Assembly (NCBI RefSeq): GCF_036173105.1
Contig: NZ_CP108053.1
Span: 372,001 to 436,000, forward strand
Length of the DNA stretch: 64,000 nucleotides
Direction of reading: 5' to 3'
DNA from: Streptomyces sp. NBC_00287
GTDB lineage: Bacteria; Actinomycetota; Actinomycetes; Streptomycetales; Streptomycetaceae
The notes under the pieces are model-generated. The model saw only the letters and a program-made list of their open reading frames with translations, was not told the DNA's origin and did not search any database. Below, piece by piece: positions 16,575 to 25,073 of this stretch (positions are counted from its first letter, which is position 1; the number at the start of each line of letters is the position of its first letter). Position numbers and translations under genes: made by a program.

Positions 16575-17783
16575 GTGACTACGGTGTCCCGGTGTCGGCA
16601 CAAGGGCCACACAGTTAACTCTTGTAAGAGGTGTTCTGCTCTGTCTGGGTTCCGTCGGGATGGGATCGCGCAGCAAACGCTGCCCACGCGCAGCCTCGGA
16701 CAGGCCCAGGCGCCACCGGATACCGCGCCGGCCGCGCAGACCGGACGGACTGCACGGTCGGTCAAGGAGCGGGACGCGTTCTTCGACAACGCCAAGTACC
16801 TGGCCATCGTGCTGGTGGCGATGGGGCACGCGTGGGAGCCGCTGCGGGACGGCAGCCGGACGGTGACCGCGCTGTACATGGTCGTCTACGCCTTCCACAT
16901 GCCGGCGTTCATCATCATCTCCGGCTACTTCTCACGGAACTTCGACGCGAGCCCGGGGCGTATCAAGCGGCTGGTGACGGGCGTTGCCGTGCCGTACGTC
17001 GTCTTCGAGGTGGCGTACACCTTCTTCACCAGGTGGACGGACAACGAGCCGGACCGCAAGATCAGTCTGCTGGATCCGCTGTATCTCACCTGGTTCCTGG
17101 CCGCGTTGTTCATCTGGCGGCTGACGACGCCGTTCTGGCGGACCGTGCGGTGGCCGCTGCCGGTGGCTCTCGGGGTCGCGATGCTGGCGACGTTGTCGCC
17201 GTCGATCGGCAACGACCTGGATCTGCAGCGTGCGTTGCAGTTCCTGCCGTACTTCGTGCTGGGCCTCGTGCTGAAGCCGGAGCACTTCGCGCTGGTGCGC
17301 CGGCGTGAGGTGCGGATGCTGGCGGTGCCGGTGTTCCTCTGTGCGGTCGTCGTGGCCTACTGGGCGGTCCCGCGGATGAACTACGCGTGGTTCTTCCACC
17401 GCACCAGTGCCGAGGAGCTGGCCGCGCCCGCCTGGTACGGGCCGGTGATGACGCTGGTGCTGTTCGGCTGCTCGACAGTCCTGGTCACCTGCTTCCTGGC
17501 GCTGGTGCCGAGGCGCGGGATGTGGTTCACCGCGCTGGGCGCGGGCACGCTGTACGGCTATCTGCTGCACGGATTTGTGATCCAGGCCGCCAACCACTGG
17601 CACTGGTCCCACAACGACTGGGCGCGCGAGCCGCTCGGGAAGATCGCCGCGACGCTGGTCGCCGGTGCGGTCGTGACGCTGCTGTGCACGCCGCCGGTGC
17701 AGCGGATGTTCCGGTTCGCGATGGAGCCGAAGATGGACTGGGCGTTCCGGCGTGATCCCGTGGCGGCCGCCCGGTCCCGCTGA
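16575..17783 (+). CDS. Acyltransferase family 3 membrane protein
   Basis: Up to 402 residues with about ten membrane helices. The start of the domain, RDAFFDNAKYLAIVLVAMGHAW, is typical of acyltransferase-3 / fucose 4-O-acetylase-like proteins, where the histidine after MG is the key residue. FHMPAFIIISGYF and GTLYGYLLHGFVI follow. Such proteins O-acetylate cell-surface sugars or secondary metabolites. GTG 16575 or GTG 16584 are the only usable in-frame starts. The first 30 codons are unusually rich in A/T third positions, so translation may really begin nearer residue 30. No neighbour identifies the acceptor. Confidence 0.82.
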   Translation: MTTVSRCRHKGHTVNSCKRCSALSGFRRDGIAQQTLPTRSLGQAQAPPDTAPAAQTGRTARSVKERDAFFDNAKYLAIVLVAMGHAWEPLRDGSRTVTALYMVVYAFHMPAFIIISGYFSRNFDASPGRIKRLVTGVAVPYVVFEVAYTFFTRWTDNEPDRKISLLDPLYLTWFLAALFIWRLTTPFWRTVRWPLPVALGVAMLATLSPSIGNDLDLQRALQFLPYFVLGLVLKPEHFALVRRREVRMLAVPVFLCAVVVAYWAVPRMNYAWFFHRTSAEELAAPAWYGPVMTLVLFGCSTVLVTCFLALVPRRGMWFTALGAGTLYGYLLHGFVIQAANHWHWSHNDWAREPLGKIAATLVAGAVVTLLCTPPVQRMFRFAMEPKMDWAFRRDPVAAARSR

Positions 17784-17813
17784 GACCGGGCGGCCCGTCG
17801 GTCGCTGTGCGGG

Positions 17814-17987
17814 TCAGTGGCGGGTGGCGTCCTTGGCCTTCTCCTTGGCCTGGCGGACGTCGCCCTTGGCCTGTTCCGCCCGGCCCTCGGCCGTCATGCG
17901 CTCATTACCCACCGCGCGACCTGCTGCTTCCTTGGCCTTGCCCTTGGCCTGCTCCATCTTGGCCTTGGCCTTCTCCTGTCGCGCCAT
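17814..17987 (-). CDS. CsbD-family small stress protein
   Basis: A 57-residue protein read on the minus strand from ATG 17987 to TGA 17814. It is dominated by charged helical repeats (KAKAKMEQAKGKAKEAAGR, EGRAEQAKGDVRQAKEK), the pattern of CsbD family proteins. These are abundant under general stress in bacteria; their molecular role is not established. The gene sits downstream of a STAS-ANTAR regulator on the same strand, 76 bases away, which suits stress-linked expression. The length is the usual one for the family. Confidence 0.85.
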   Translation of the reverse strand: MARQEKAKAKMEQAKGKAKEAAGRAVGNERMTAEGRAEQAKGDVRQAKEKAKDATRH

Positions 17988-18063
17988 GACACTTCACCCC
18001 ACACCCTGCTCGGGATCGGCTGCTCCTCCCCGTGTGAACCGGCGCGCGCAACGTAAACGGTGG

Positions 18064-18750
18064 TCACGGCGGAGGCGGTTCCGCGCGCTCGCAGGTGACC
18101 TTGGCGACCGCGGCGGACACCTGTTTCTGCACCGGTTCGCTCAGTGCCTCACCCTCGACGGTCGCCACCAGGCCACGGGCGAGGTGGTGGAGCTTGGTGT
18201 TGGTGTTCTGGGAGGCCATGACCAGGACCGTCCAGGCGTCCTCGGCCTTCAGGCCGAAGGAGGCCATCAGGATGCCCCGGGCCAGGTCGATCGTGGGGCG
18301 GGTCTGCATCGCCCGCCGCAGCTGGACGACCTCGATCCGCAGATCTTGCAGCATGCTCTCGTCCTCGGTCTCGTCCGACGAGGAGGGGTGGATGTCGTCG
18401 GCGTCCTCGTCCACGGCGGCGAACAGCGAGAGGGTGCCGGTCAGGGTGAGGAGCCGTTCGGCCATGGGTCCGGCGGAGCGGACGACGAGGGTCTTCCCCT
18501 CGCGCAGGGCGCGGTGGCGCAGGCCGAGCATGATGTTCAGCGCGGAGCAGTCACAGAACTCGACTCCGCTCAGGTCCAGATCGACACCTCCGACGGACCG
18601 GCCGAGAGCCTCGCGCAGCGCGCGCTCCAGCTCCGGGGCCCCTTCGAGGTCGAGCTCTCCTCGGACGACCACGGTCATACGATCGCCGTCGGGCCAGACA
18701 CCGATCTCTGGCGCGTACGGCGACTGCAGCGCCGACATCGTCTCCGACAT
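18064..18750 (-). CDS. STAS-ANTAR regulatory protein
   Basis: A 228-residue protein. Residues 12-110 form a STAS domain (anti-sigma antagonist fold) with the phosphorylatable serine region FCDCSALNIML. A short acidic linker follows. Residues 130-195 form an ANTAR RNA-binding domain (TIDLARGILMASFG, AWTVLVMASQNTNTKLHHLA). ANTAR proteins bind twin hairpins in mRNA leaders to prevent termination. The STAS module suggests control by kinase/phosphatase pairs such as the PP2C proteins at 5-15 kb, which is inference. The start ATG 18750 has GGGAGG upstream. CsbD follows downstream. Confidence 0.88.
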   Translation of the reverse strand: MSETMSALQSPYAPEIGVWPDGDRMTVVVRGELDLEGAPELERALREALGRSVGGVDLDLSGVEFCDCSALNIMLGLRHRALREGKTLVVRSAGPMAERLLTLTGTLSLFAAVDEDADDIHPSSSDETEDESMLQDLRIEVVQLRRAMQTRPTIDLARGILMASFGLKAEDAWTVLVMASQNTNTKLHHLARGLVATVEGEALSEPVQKQVSAAVAKVTCERAEPPPP

Positions 18751-18838
18751 GACCGCCTCCCCCGGTCATCAGTGCCTGTCTGTCGGTTCCAGCGTCACCG
18801 CTCGGCCGTTAACACGTCAAGAGATACATGAAAACTTC

Positions 18839-18882
18839 TTCGTGTTTTTGAATGCACGAATGTCCAACCGTAGAATCGCCTC
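18839..18882 (+). promoter_or_regulatory. Predicted promoter and operator of a leaderless HTH gene
   Basis: TTGAAT (18848-18853), 17 bases, TAGAAT (18871-18876) and the ATG at 18883 fit a promoter whose start point is at or next to the start codon, meaning a leaderless mRNA. A perfect 6-bp inverted repeat, TTCGTG (18839-18844) and CACGAA (18855-18860), overlaps the -35 and would suit autoregulation by the encoded HTH protein. Confidence 0.5.
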
Positions 18883-19239
18883 ATGGAGGGAGTACCTGAA
18901 TCACACACCGGATGGACGTTCCTGACCAACCACGCCCGCGTCCTTGCCGTCATTGCCGACAACCACAACGCCCGCATCCGCGATATCGCCGTGCGCTGCC
19001 GGCTCACCGAGCGGGCGGTGCAGAAGATCATCGCTGATCTGGAGGAGGCTGGCTACCTCTCGCACACCCGGGAGGGCCGCAGCAACGCCTACCGGATCGA
19101 TCCCAGCAAGGTGCTGCGACATCCGGCGGAGGCGGGGCTTACCGTGGCGTCCCTGCTCTCGCTGCTCGCCCAGGACGAGGCCGACCGCACGGGACAGTCT
19201 CAGTCGGCGTCGGCGTCGGCGTCCACGGGCAGGGAGTAG
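18883..19239 (+). CDS. Winged-helix transcriptional regulator
   Basis: A 118-residue protein with a winged helix at about 10-75 (NHARVLAVIADNHNARIRDIA, RLTERAVQKIIADLEEAGYL, wing HTREGRSNAYRID), the MarR/IclR-type arrangement. The C-terminus is a Ser/Ala run (SASASAS) encoded by a GTCGGC repeat shared with the opposite-strand GNAT gene, which it overlaps by 40 bases. No Shine-Dalgarno is seen, consistent with a leaderless transcript. Its target is unknown; autoregulation is suggested by the palindrome at its promoter. Confidence 0.82.
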   Translation: MEGVPESHTGWTFLTNHARVLAVIADNHNARIRDIAVRCRLTERAVQKIIADLEEAGYLSHTREGRSNAYRIDPSKVLRHPAEAGLTVASLLSLLAQDEADRTGQSQSASASASTGRE

Positions 19240-19691
19240 CGCCGCTTCTCCTTCGCCCGGGCGCCCAGTCGGTCGTAGAACCGGATCGCGTCGGTGTTCC
19301 ACGGCGGTGTCTGCCACTGGACCTGGTCGAGTCCCCGGGCGCGTGCGTCGCCGACCACGGCGTCCATGAGCAACGGGCCGACGCCCAGGCCCCGGTGGCC
19401 GTCGCGGAGGAACAGACAGTCCATGTGCAGGTACTCGCTGCCGTCCCAGGTGGAGACTTCGGGGGCGCATGACGCGTAGCCGATGAGTGGTCCGTCGTCG
19501 AGTTCCGCGACGAACACGGACAGGCGCGGCGGGGTCGCCCCGCCGAACAACAGCTTCTCCAGCCTCTGGGGCAGATCGGCGGGTGGCGGCAACGCCTTCT
19601 CGTACGCGGCGTGTTCGGCCGCCAGCTCGGCGACGTACGGCAGATCGGCGGGGCGCGCATGCCGCACCCGCGCGGCTCCGGTCCCGGTCAA
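19200..19691 (-). CDS. GNAT family N-acetyltransferase
   Basis: A 163-residue acetyltransferase. Strand-turn features include VRHARPADLPYVAELAAEH, the acetyl-CoA loop in RDGHRGLGVGPLLMDAV (R/Q-x-x-G-x-G/A type) and TDAIRFYDRLGARA near the end. It ends in a DADADAD tail from the GTCGGC repeat. It transfers acetyl groups to an unknown amine. The start ATG overlaps the stop of the upstream gene by four bases (19688-19691), so the two are coupled. It converges on and overlaps the HTH gene. Confidence 0.85.
   Translation of the reverse strand: MTGTGAARVRHARPADLPYVAELAAEHAAYEKALPPPADLPQRLEKLLFGGATPPRLSVFVAELDDGPLIGYASCAPEVSTWDGSEYLHMDCLFLRDGHRGLGVGPLLMDAVVGDARARGLDQVQWQTPPWNTDAIRFYDRLGARAKEKRRYSLPVDADADAD
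19204..19222. repeat. GTCGGC tandem repeat in a convergent gene overlap
   Basis: Three GTCGGC units plus GTC. They are read as Ser-Ala in the plus-strand regulator and as Asp-Ala in the minus-strand acetyltransferase. Hexanucleotide changes would alter both tails without a frameshift. Confidence 0.7.
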
Positions 19692-20206
19692 CGGACCTCG
19701 CCCTCCAGCACATCGGCGCGCCAGGCCGCCAGCCGGGCCTCGACAGCCCCCGCTCCGTCCAGCACATGGCGGCTGAACGCGTCCCGTTCATGGGCCAGTA
19801 CGGCCGCTTCCCACACGCAGGGCGCGAGGCCCGTACGGCCGGGCCGCAGCGCGTCGATATTGCCGACCGGGCCGGTGAAGACCGCGAGGTCGGACATGTA
19901 GCCCTCGATCCAGGTGTGTACGAGGACGTAGTCACCGTCGCCACCGGCGTGCACCAGGAGCACCGACAGGCCGAGGGAGCCCCGCAGATGCGCCGATGCC
20001 AGATGATCGGCCGCGATCCGCAGCGCGTCCCGCGCGTCCCGCTCCGACACGGATCGCCCGGGCGCCTCGATCGCGTACACCTTCACCGAGTGCCCGGCGA
20101 TCTCGTGTCCGCCCAGGGAGCGCACGGCGCGTGCGTGGTGGCCGTCGGACAGGGCCAGCAACTCGGCCGCGCCGCTGGAAGATTGCACTTCGTCGATGTC
20201 CGTCAC
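19688..20206 (-). CDS. Conserved hypothetical protein
   Basis: A 172-residue soluble protein with no motif I recognise. It has a beta-rich middle (SVLLVHAGGDGDYVLVHTWIEG) and helical ends. It is translationally coupled to the GNAT gene through a 4-base overlap, so it may be the partner or substrate of that enzyme. There is no signal peptide or membrane helix. Confidence 0.7.
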   Translation of the reverse strand: MTDIDEVQSSSGAAELLALSDGHHARAVRSLGGHEIAGHSVKVYAIEAPGRSVSERDARDALRIAADHLASAHLRGSLGLSVLLVHAGGDGDYVLVHTWIEGYMSDLAVFTGPVGNIDALRPGRTGLAPCVWEAAVLAHERDAFSRHVLDGAGAVEARLAAWRADVLEGEVR

Positions 20207-20250
20207 AAGGTCATCATGCCTTGCCTTGGCCCTGGTCCCACCAGAGGTAT

Positions 20251-20273
20251 GAGGGGCCGGAGACCGGCCCCTC
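20251..20273. terminator. Terminator hairpin
   Basis: A perfect 10-bp stem, GAGGGGCCGG (20251-20260) with CCGGCCCCTC (20264-20273), and a 3-base loop. It lies just past the stop of the secreted-protein gene at 20288. Confidence 0.75.
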
Positions 20274-20287
20274 GGTGGGTCACGGGG

Positions 20288-20623
20288 TCACTGGATCGTC
20301 CAGCCGACGCTGCCGACGCCCGAGCTGTAGATCGCGCAGACGCCCGAGGACTCGCTGTACTGGCCCGGCGCCAGGGTCACCCACTGGCCGGAGACGTCCG
20401 GGGCCCAGCCGCAGACGATTTCGGCGCGGAAGGTGACGGTGCGGTCGGTGTTGTTCTTGCAGCCGGCGATGCCGTGGTCGGGGTTGTTGTTGTGGACCCA
20501 GCCGTCGCAGTCGACGCCCGCCTGGGCAGCGGCCTGGGCCGGGGCGGCCATGCCGATGGCGAGGGCGCAGGCCGAGACGGTGGCCGCCAGGCCCGCTGCG
20601 AGGATGTTCTTCCTGCGGTTTAT
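20288..20623 (-). CDS. Small secreted protein with apparent ATA start codon
   Basis: The mature part (VDCDGWVHNNNPDHG, KNNTDRTVTFRAEIVCGW, GQYSESSGVCAIYSSGVGS) has four Cys and looks like a compact extracellular protein. In frame upstream of the first ATG (20551) the codons spell NRRKNILAAGLAATVSACA then LAIGMAAPAQA, a textbook signal peptide ending in AQA. The codon where a Met should stand is ATA (20621-20623), three bases after GGGGGAG, and no ATG, GTG or TTG lies between it and the upstream stop at 20663. Starting at ATG 20551 would delete the signal peptide. Either ATA initiates, or the start was mutated. Function unknown. Confidence 0.65.
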   Translation of the reverse strand: MNRRKNILAAGLAATVSACALAIGMAAPAQAAAQAGVDCDGWVHNNNPDHGIAGCKNNTDRTVTFRAEIVCGWAPDVSGQWVTLAPGQYSESSGVCAIYSSGVGSVGWTIQ

Positions 20624-20774
20624 GAGCTCCCCCGGGAGGTTGTGGTCACGTAGTCGCTGTGATCAGTGAAGGGCACCGGCGCGCGGGCGTGAACCTCGGA
20701 CATGTGAGGGTCGGTGAGGGGGGCCTTCCGGCCTCGGTTACTCTGTGCCGCCGGGTTGGCGAGGGGAGATCGAA

Positions 20775-21416
20775 GTGACGGGGCGTCGTGCGGCTTGTGC
20801 TGCGGTGCTGGTCGTGCTGTTGACGGGGTGTGGGTCGGGGGCGCAGGACAATGACGACGCGAAGGCGTCGGCGACCGCGGAAGACTCCTCGGTCGCTCAC
20901 CGTGGTGGCTCCCTCGGGGCCGAGGGTTCCGCCTGCGAGCTGCCGGTCACCTTCGACATCGCCAAGGAGTGGAAGGCGGAGGCCGTCGACGGCTCCGTGG
21001 ACGGCGAGGTGTCGCAGGACATCGCCGACGCCTTGCTGCGCCAGGGTCCGGTCGCCCTGGTGTGCGAGGTCGACGCCAAGCCGGCGGGCAACATCGGCTT
21101 CCTGCGGGCGTGGACCGGTGAACCCGGTGGCGACGATGCCCGTACCGTCCTGGAGGCCTTCGTGGCGGCCCAGGACGGGGTGAGCAAGGAGCAGTACGAC
21201 ACCTTCACCGCGGGCGACCTCACCGGCGCCGAGGTGACGTACCTGTACAGCGACGAGTTCCTGGACGAGAGCAAGGAGGAGAGCGCCCTTGCCGTCAGCA
21301 CTGCGCAGGGGCCGGTCGTCCTGCACCTCGGCGGACTGGACACCGAGGAGCACCGGGCGATGCTCCCCGCCTTCGAGCTCGCGAAGAAGACACTGCGCAC
21401 CGGCGGGAATGAGTAG
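20775..21416 (+). CDS. Secreted lipoprotein
   Basis: A 213-residue protein. A basic start and hydrophobic stretch lead to lipobox LLTGC at about residues 16-20, followed by a Gly/Asp/Ala-rich linker and a folded domain (CELPVTFDIAKEWKA, GPVALVCEVDAKPAGN, LHLGGLDTEEHRAMLPAFELA). It should be anchored outside the membrane. GTG 20775 is chosen because GGGGAG at 20763-20768 precedes it and a signal peptide begins there. The domain resembles conserved Streptomyces lipoproteins of unknown role. A small membrane protein follows. Confidence 0.82.
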   Translation: MTGRRAACAAVLVVLLTGCGSGAQDNDDAKASATAEDSSVAHRGGSLGAEGSACELPVTFDIAKEWKAEAVDGSVDGEVSQDIADALLRQGPVALVCEVDAKPAGNIGFLRAWTGEPGGDDARTVLEAFVAAQDGVSKEQYDTFTAGDLTGAEVTYLYSDEFLDESKEESALAVSTAQGPVVLHLGGLDTEEHRAMLPAFELAKKTLRTGGNE

Positions 21417-21499
21417 GAGTACTCAGGCCGCCGCCCTTCTGGCGCGCGATGGTGGAAAGAGTGGTTCAGCTTCGCCATCGCGTATCCAGGGGGTCGGAC

Positions 21500-21799
21500 A
21501 TGACCACATTCCGCCGCTGCTTCCTCAACCCGGCCGCGCTGGGCTATCTCGCGGTGGTGGTCGCCGTCTGGGTGTGGGTCGCTGTCGACCTGCTGTTCGT
21601 CGAGCACCCGGACGCCAGTCTTGCCGGGGTCTGGGCGTTTCTGGTGACGGCTCCGACCTCGCTGTTCTTCGTGTGGCTGCCCGGCCCGCTGCCGTGGATC
21701 GGGCTCGTCGTCGGAGCCGTGGCCCAGGCGGGGGTGCTCGGCGCGCTCTACCGGGCGCTCTTCGACGGGTCGCGGCGCACCGGGACCAGTAACGCGTGA
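21500..21799 (+). CDS. Small membrane protein (SCO4225-like)
   Basis: A 99-residue protein with three hydrophobic helices: AALGYLAVVVAVWVWVAVDL, VWAFLVTAPTSLFFVWLP and WIGLVVGAVAQAGVLGALY. The layout and the AGVWAFLVTAPTS signature resemble the small membrane family named after SCO4225. ATG 21500 has AGGGGG at 21488-21493; the longer frame start at 21449 lacks one. Function unknown. A strong hairpin follows directly at the stop codon. Confidence 0.75.
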   Translation: MTTFRRCFLNPAALGYLAVVVAVWVWVAVDLLFVEHPDASLAGVWAFLVTAPTSLFFVWLPGPLPWIGLVVGAVAQAGVLGALYRALFDGSRRTGTSNA

Positions 21800-21825
21800 G
21801 GCCGTGCCGTGACCGGCACGGCCTC
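21798..21825. terminator. Bidirectional terminator hairpin
   Basis: A perfect 11-bp stem, GAGGCCGTGCC (21798-21808) with GGCACGGCCTC (21815-21825), and a 6-base loop. It overlaps the stop codon of the small membrane protein gene and lies just past the stop of the convergent GH1 gene. Confidence 0.8.
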
Positions 21826-21833
21826 ATCGACCG

Positions 21834-23189
21834 TCAGGCGTGTGTCCGGCGATGTTCGCGGATGATGTCCGCGTAGCGCAGGCCGCTCGACTTCATGGTG
21901 CGCTTCTGGGTGGCGTAGTCGACGTGGACCAGGCCGAAGCGCTTGTCGTAGCCGTAGGCCCATTCGAAGTTGTCGAGCAGGGACCAGGCGTAGTAGCCGG
22001 CCAGCGGGGCTCCCTTGCGCACGGCGCGGGCGCAGGCGGCCACGTGTTGCTCCAGGTAGCGCGTGCGGCCGGGGTCGTGGACCGTGCCGTCGGGTGCGAC
22101 GGTGTCGGGGAAGGCCGAGCCGTTCTCGGTGACGTACAGCTTGCCGACGCCGTAGTCGTCGGTCAGGCGCAGCAGCAGGGCTTCCAGGCCGTCGGCGTCG
22201 ATCTGCCAGTCCATGCCGGTGCGCGGGACGTCGGGCAGCCGGACCTCGCGGGCGTAGGGGACGGGGCCTGCGGGGTCGTCGGTGACGGTCGCCGGGAAGT
22301 AGTAGTTCAGGCCGTGCCAGTCGAGCGGTGCGGCGATCGTGGCCAAGTCACCGGGGCGTTCGGGGAGTTCGACGCCGTACAGCTCGCGCATGTCGGCGGG
22401 GAAGCCGCGGCCGTACACGGGGTCGAGCCACCAGCGGTTGGTGTGGCCGTCCATGCGCGCGGCGGCCGCGATGTCCTGCGGGCTCGTCGAGGCGGCCTCG
22501 ATGGTGGAGTGGTTGGTGACCAGGCCGATCTGGGCGCCGGGGGCGGCCGCGCGGATCGCCTGGGTGGCGAGGCCGTGGCCGAGCAGCAGGTGGTACGACG
22601 CCTGCACCGCCGCGGTGAGGTCGGTGAGGCCGGGGGCCATGCGGCCCTCCAGGTGGCCGATCCAGGCCGAGCAGAGGGGCTCATTGAGGGTGGCCCACTG
22701 GGTGACGCGGTCGCCGAGGCGGCCGGCCACGGCGGAGGCGTAGGCGGCGAGGTGTTCGGCGGTGTCGCGGACGGTCCAGCCGCCGCGGTCCTGGAGGACT
22801 TGGGGCAGGTCCCAGTGGTAGAGGGTGATGTTGGGGGTGATGCCCGCCGCGAGGAGGGCGTCGACGAGCCGGTCGTAGAAGTCGAGGCCGGCCGGGTTGA
22901 CCGGGCCGTCGCCGCCGGGGACCACGCGGGGCCAGGCGAGGGACATGCGGTACGAGTCGACGCCGAGGCGCTGCATCAGCGCCACGTCCTCGGGCCAGCG
23001 GTGGTAGTGGTCGCAGGCCTCGTCGCCGTGGTCGTCGTTGTCGACCTTCCCCGGGGTGTGGGAGAAGGTGTCCCAGATGGAGGGCGTCCGGCCGTCTTCG
23101 GCGACGGCGCCCTCGATCTGGTAGGCGGATGTGGCCGTGCCCCAGGTGAAGTCGTCGGGGAAGGCGGCGAGGTCTATCGGTTCGGGCAC
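21834..23189 (-). CDS. GH1 beta-glucosidase
   Basis: A 451-residue family 1 glycosidase. It begins [19 protein letters not shown] and carries the acid/base E170 in TLNEP and the nucleophile E355 in [25 protein letters not shown] is the C-terminal aglycone-site signature. There is no signal peptide, so it works inside the cell on imported oligosaccharides. GTG 23189 has GAGAGG upstream. It is the last gene of an ABC uptake operon, 29 bases after the second permease. The likely substrate is a beta-glucoside such as cellobiose or laminaribiose; which one cannot be told. Confidence 0.93.
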   Translation of the reverse strand: MPEPIDLAAFPDDFTWGTATSAYQIEGAVAEDGRTPSIWDTFSHTPGKVDNDDHGDEACDHYHRWPEDVALMQRLGVDSYRMSLAWPRVVPGGDGPVNPAGLDFYDRLVDALLAAGITPNITLYHWDLPQVLQDRGGWTVRDTAEHLAAYASAVAGRLGDRVTQWATLNEPLCSAWIGHLEGRMAPGLTDLTAAVQASYHLLLGHGLATQAIRAAAPGAQIGLVTNHSTIEAASTSPQDIAAAARMDGHTNRWWLDPVYGRGFPADMRELYGVELPERPGDLATIAAPLDWHGLNYYFPATVTDDPAGPVPYAREVRLPDVPRTGMDWQIDADGLEALLLRLTDDYGVGKLYVTENGSAFPDTVAPDGTVHDPGRTRYLEQHVAACARAVRKGAPLAGYYAWSLLDNFEWAYGYDKRFGLVHVDYATQKRTMKSSGLRYADIIREHRRTHA

Positions 23190-23218
23190 AGAGAACCTCT
23201 CTGGGTCGGGGCAGGCGG

Positions 23219-24079
23219 TTACTTGACGGCTCCGGCCGTCAGGCCGGTGACGAGGTAGCGCTGCAGGAGCAGGAAGCCGGCGACGACGGGCAGGCTGACG
23301 ACGAGCGAGGCGGCCATGATCTGGTTCCAGTACACGTCGTTCTGGGTGGAGTAGCCCTGGAGCCCGACCGCGAGGGTGCGGGTGGTGTCGTTGGTCATGA
23401 CGGAGGCGAAGAGGACCTCGCCCCAGGCGGTCATGAACGCGTAGACGGCGACGGCGACGATGCCGGGGATCGCGGCCGGCACGACGACCCGGAACAGGGC
23501 GCCGAGGGGCCCGCAGCCGTCGACCTTCGCCGCCTCGTCGAGGTCCTTCGGCACCGAGTCGAAGTAGCCGATCAGCATCCAGATGGAGAACGGCAGCGAG
23601 AAGGTCAGATAGGTGAGGATGAGGCCGCCGCGGGAGCCGAACAGGGCGATGCCGGTGGCGTTGCCGATGTTGACGTAGATGAGGAAGAGCGGCAGCAGGA
23701 AGAGGATGCCGGGGAACATCTGGGTGGAGAGCACCGTGACCGTGAAGACGCGCTTGCCGCGGAAGTTGTAGCGGCTGACCGCGTAGGCCGCGAAGACGGC
23801 GATGGTGACGGAGCAGACGGTCGCCGCGCCCGCCACGATCAGCGAGTTGATGAAGTAGTCGGCGAGCGGGACGGTCTCCCAGATGTCGAAGTACGGGCGG
23901 ACGGTGAGGTCGGTGGGCAGCCACTGGAACTTCCCGGACACGTCCTGGAGCGGTTTGAGCGAGCTGGAGACCATCACGTACACCGGCAGCAGTACGAAGA
24001 CGGTGAGCAGGGTGAGGAAGATCCGGCGGCTCCACAGGAAGGACTGCGGGGCGGCCATCGGGGAGCGGGTTTTAGGCAT
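23219..24079 (-). CDS. Carbohydrate ABC transporter permease (MalG type)
   Basis: A 286-residue permease with six helices. The cytoplasmic EAA loop reads [21 protein letters not shown], with the conserved G-x-x-x-P ending. YPVF-like N-terminal features match MalG-type partners. The start ATG lies inside the end of the MalF-type gene (8-base overlap), which indicates coupled translation. It forms the membrane channel with that protein. No ATPase gene is present in the operon; Streptomyces sugar importers of this type commonly share a distant MsiK ATPase. Confidence 0.92.
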   Translation of the reverse strand: MPKTRSPMAAPQSFLWSRRIFLTLLTVFVLLPVYVMVSSSLKPLQDVSGKFQWLPTDLTVRPYFDIWETVPLADYFINSLIVAGAATVCSVTIAVFAAYAVSRYNFRGKRVFTVTVLSTQMFPGILFLLPLFLIYVNIGNATGIALFGSRGGLILTYLTFSLPFSIWMLIGYFDSVPKDLDEAAKVDGCGPLGALFRVVVPAAIPGIVAVAVYAFMTAWGEVLFASVMTNDTTRTLAVGLQGYSTQNDVYWNQIMAASLVVSLPVVAGFLLLQRYLVTGLTAGAVK

Positions 24080-25073
24080 CGGCCTTCCTTCCGCGGGAGG
24101 TGAGCACGAGGTACACGCCGGTCACCAGGAGCAGGAACAGGAGCAGCAGGACGGACATCGCGGAGCCGGTGCCGAAGTTCCAGGTCTGGAACGACGACTG
24201 GTAGATGTGCAGCGAGATGAGGTCCGCGGCCTCCGGTGCCGCCCGGCCGAACAGGACGAAGGGGGTGTTGAAGTCGTTGAACGTCCACAGGAACAGCACC
24301 AGGACGAGGACCTGGTTGACCGGGCGCAGGGACGGCATGGTGATGCGGCGGATCTGCTGCCACACTCCGGCGCCGTCGAGGGCGGCGGCCTCGTACATCT
24401 CCCGTGGGATGTTCTGGAGTCCGGCCATGATGATGAGGAAGGCGAACGGCCAGCCCTTCCAGACCGAGACGACGAGCAGGGTGAAGAAGCTGTTGTCGCC
24501 GATGAGCCAGAAGGGGGGTGAGTCGGTGAGCCCGAGCTGGTCGTGGATCACATGGTTCACCAGGCCGTTGTCCCGCTGGAACATGAACGCCCAGGTGATG
24601 ACGGCGGCGTAGACCGGCAGTGCGTACGGGACGAGGAAGATCGCGCGCAGCAGGCCCCGGCCGCGGAAGGACTCCTGGAGGTAGATCGCGGCGGCCGCGC
24701 CGAGCAGCCAGCACAGGCCGACGGAAAGCACGGTGAACAGGCAGGTCGTGAAGAACGACTTGAGCAGGGCCTCGCCGACGGGGGCGTCGAAGTCGACCGA
24801 GATCCGGTAGTTGTCCAGGCCCGCCCAGGGAGCCGTGCCCCAGTCCCGGATGTAGAACTGGGTGAGCTCCTTGAAGCTGACCACGATGCCGATGACCATC
24901 GGCACCAGGTGGACCAGGAGTTCCAGGAGCAGGGCGGGCAGCAGGAGCAGATACGGCAGGGACACTCGGCGCAGCCGCCCGGAGCGGCGCTTGCGGGGCG
25001 CCGCTCCGGGGGCCTGCTTCGGTGCCGTTCGTTCCTTCACCGCGGTGGTGGTCATGGAGGTGTCCGTGGTCAC
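24072..25073 (-). CDS. Carbohydrate ABC transporter permease (MalF type)
   Basis: A 333-residue permease with about six to seven helices and the EAA loop YEAAALDGAGVWQQIRRITMP. A basic, Ala/Pro-rich N-terminus precedes the first helix. The start is taken as GTG 25073, which overlaps the stop of the binding-protein gene as GTGA. ATG 25055 is possible but has no Shine-Dalgarno. It pairs with the MalG-type permease downstream. Confidence 0.9.
   Translation of the reverse strand: MTTDTSMTTTAVKERTAPKQAPGAAPRKRRSGRLRRVSLPYLLLLPALLLELLVHLVPMVIGIVVSFKELTQFYIRDWGTAPWAGLDNYRISVDFDAPVGEALLKSFFTTCLFTVLSVGLCWLLGAAAAIYLQESFRGRGLLRAIFLVPYALPVYAAVITWAFMFQRDNGLVNHVIHDQLGLTDSPPFWLIGDNSFFTLLVVSVWKGWPFAFLIIMAGLQNIPREMYEAAALDGAGVWQQIRRITMPSLRPVNQVLVLVLFLWTFNDFNTPFVLFGRAAPEAADLISLHIYQSSFQTWNFGTGSAMSVLLLLFLLLVTGVYLVLTSRGRKADA

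Noticed and set aside
18839..18860. TTCGTG/CACGAA repeat taken as a terminator
   Set aside because: It sits in a divergent promoter region, has only six pairs and overlaps a -35 element.
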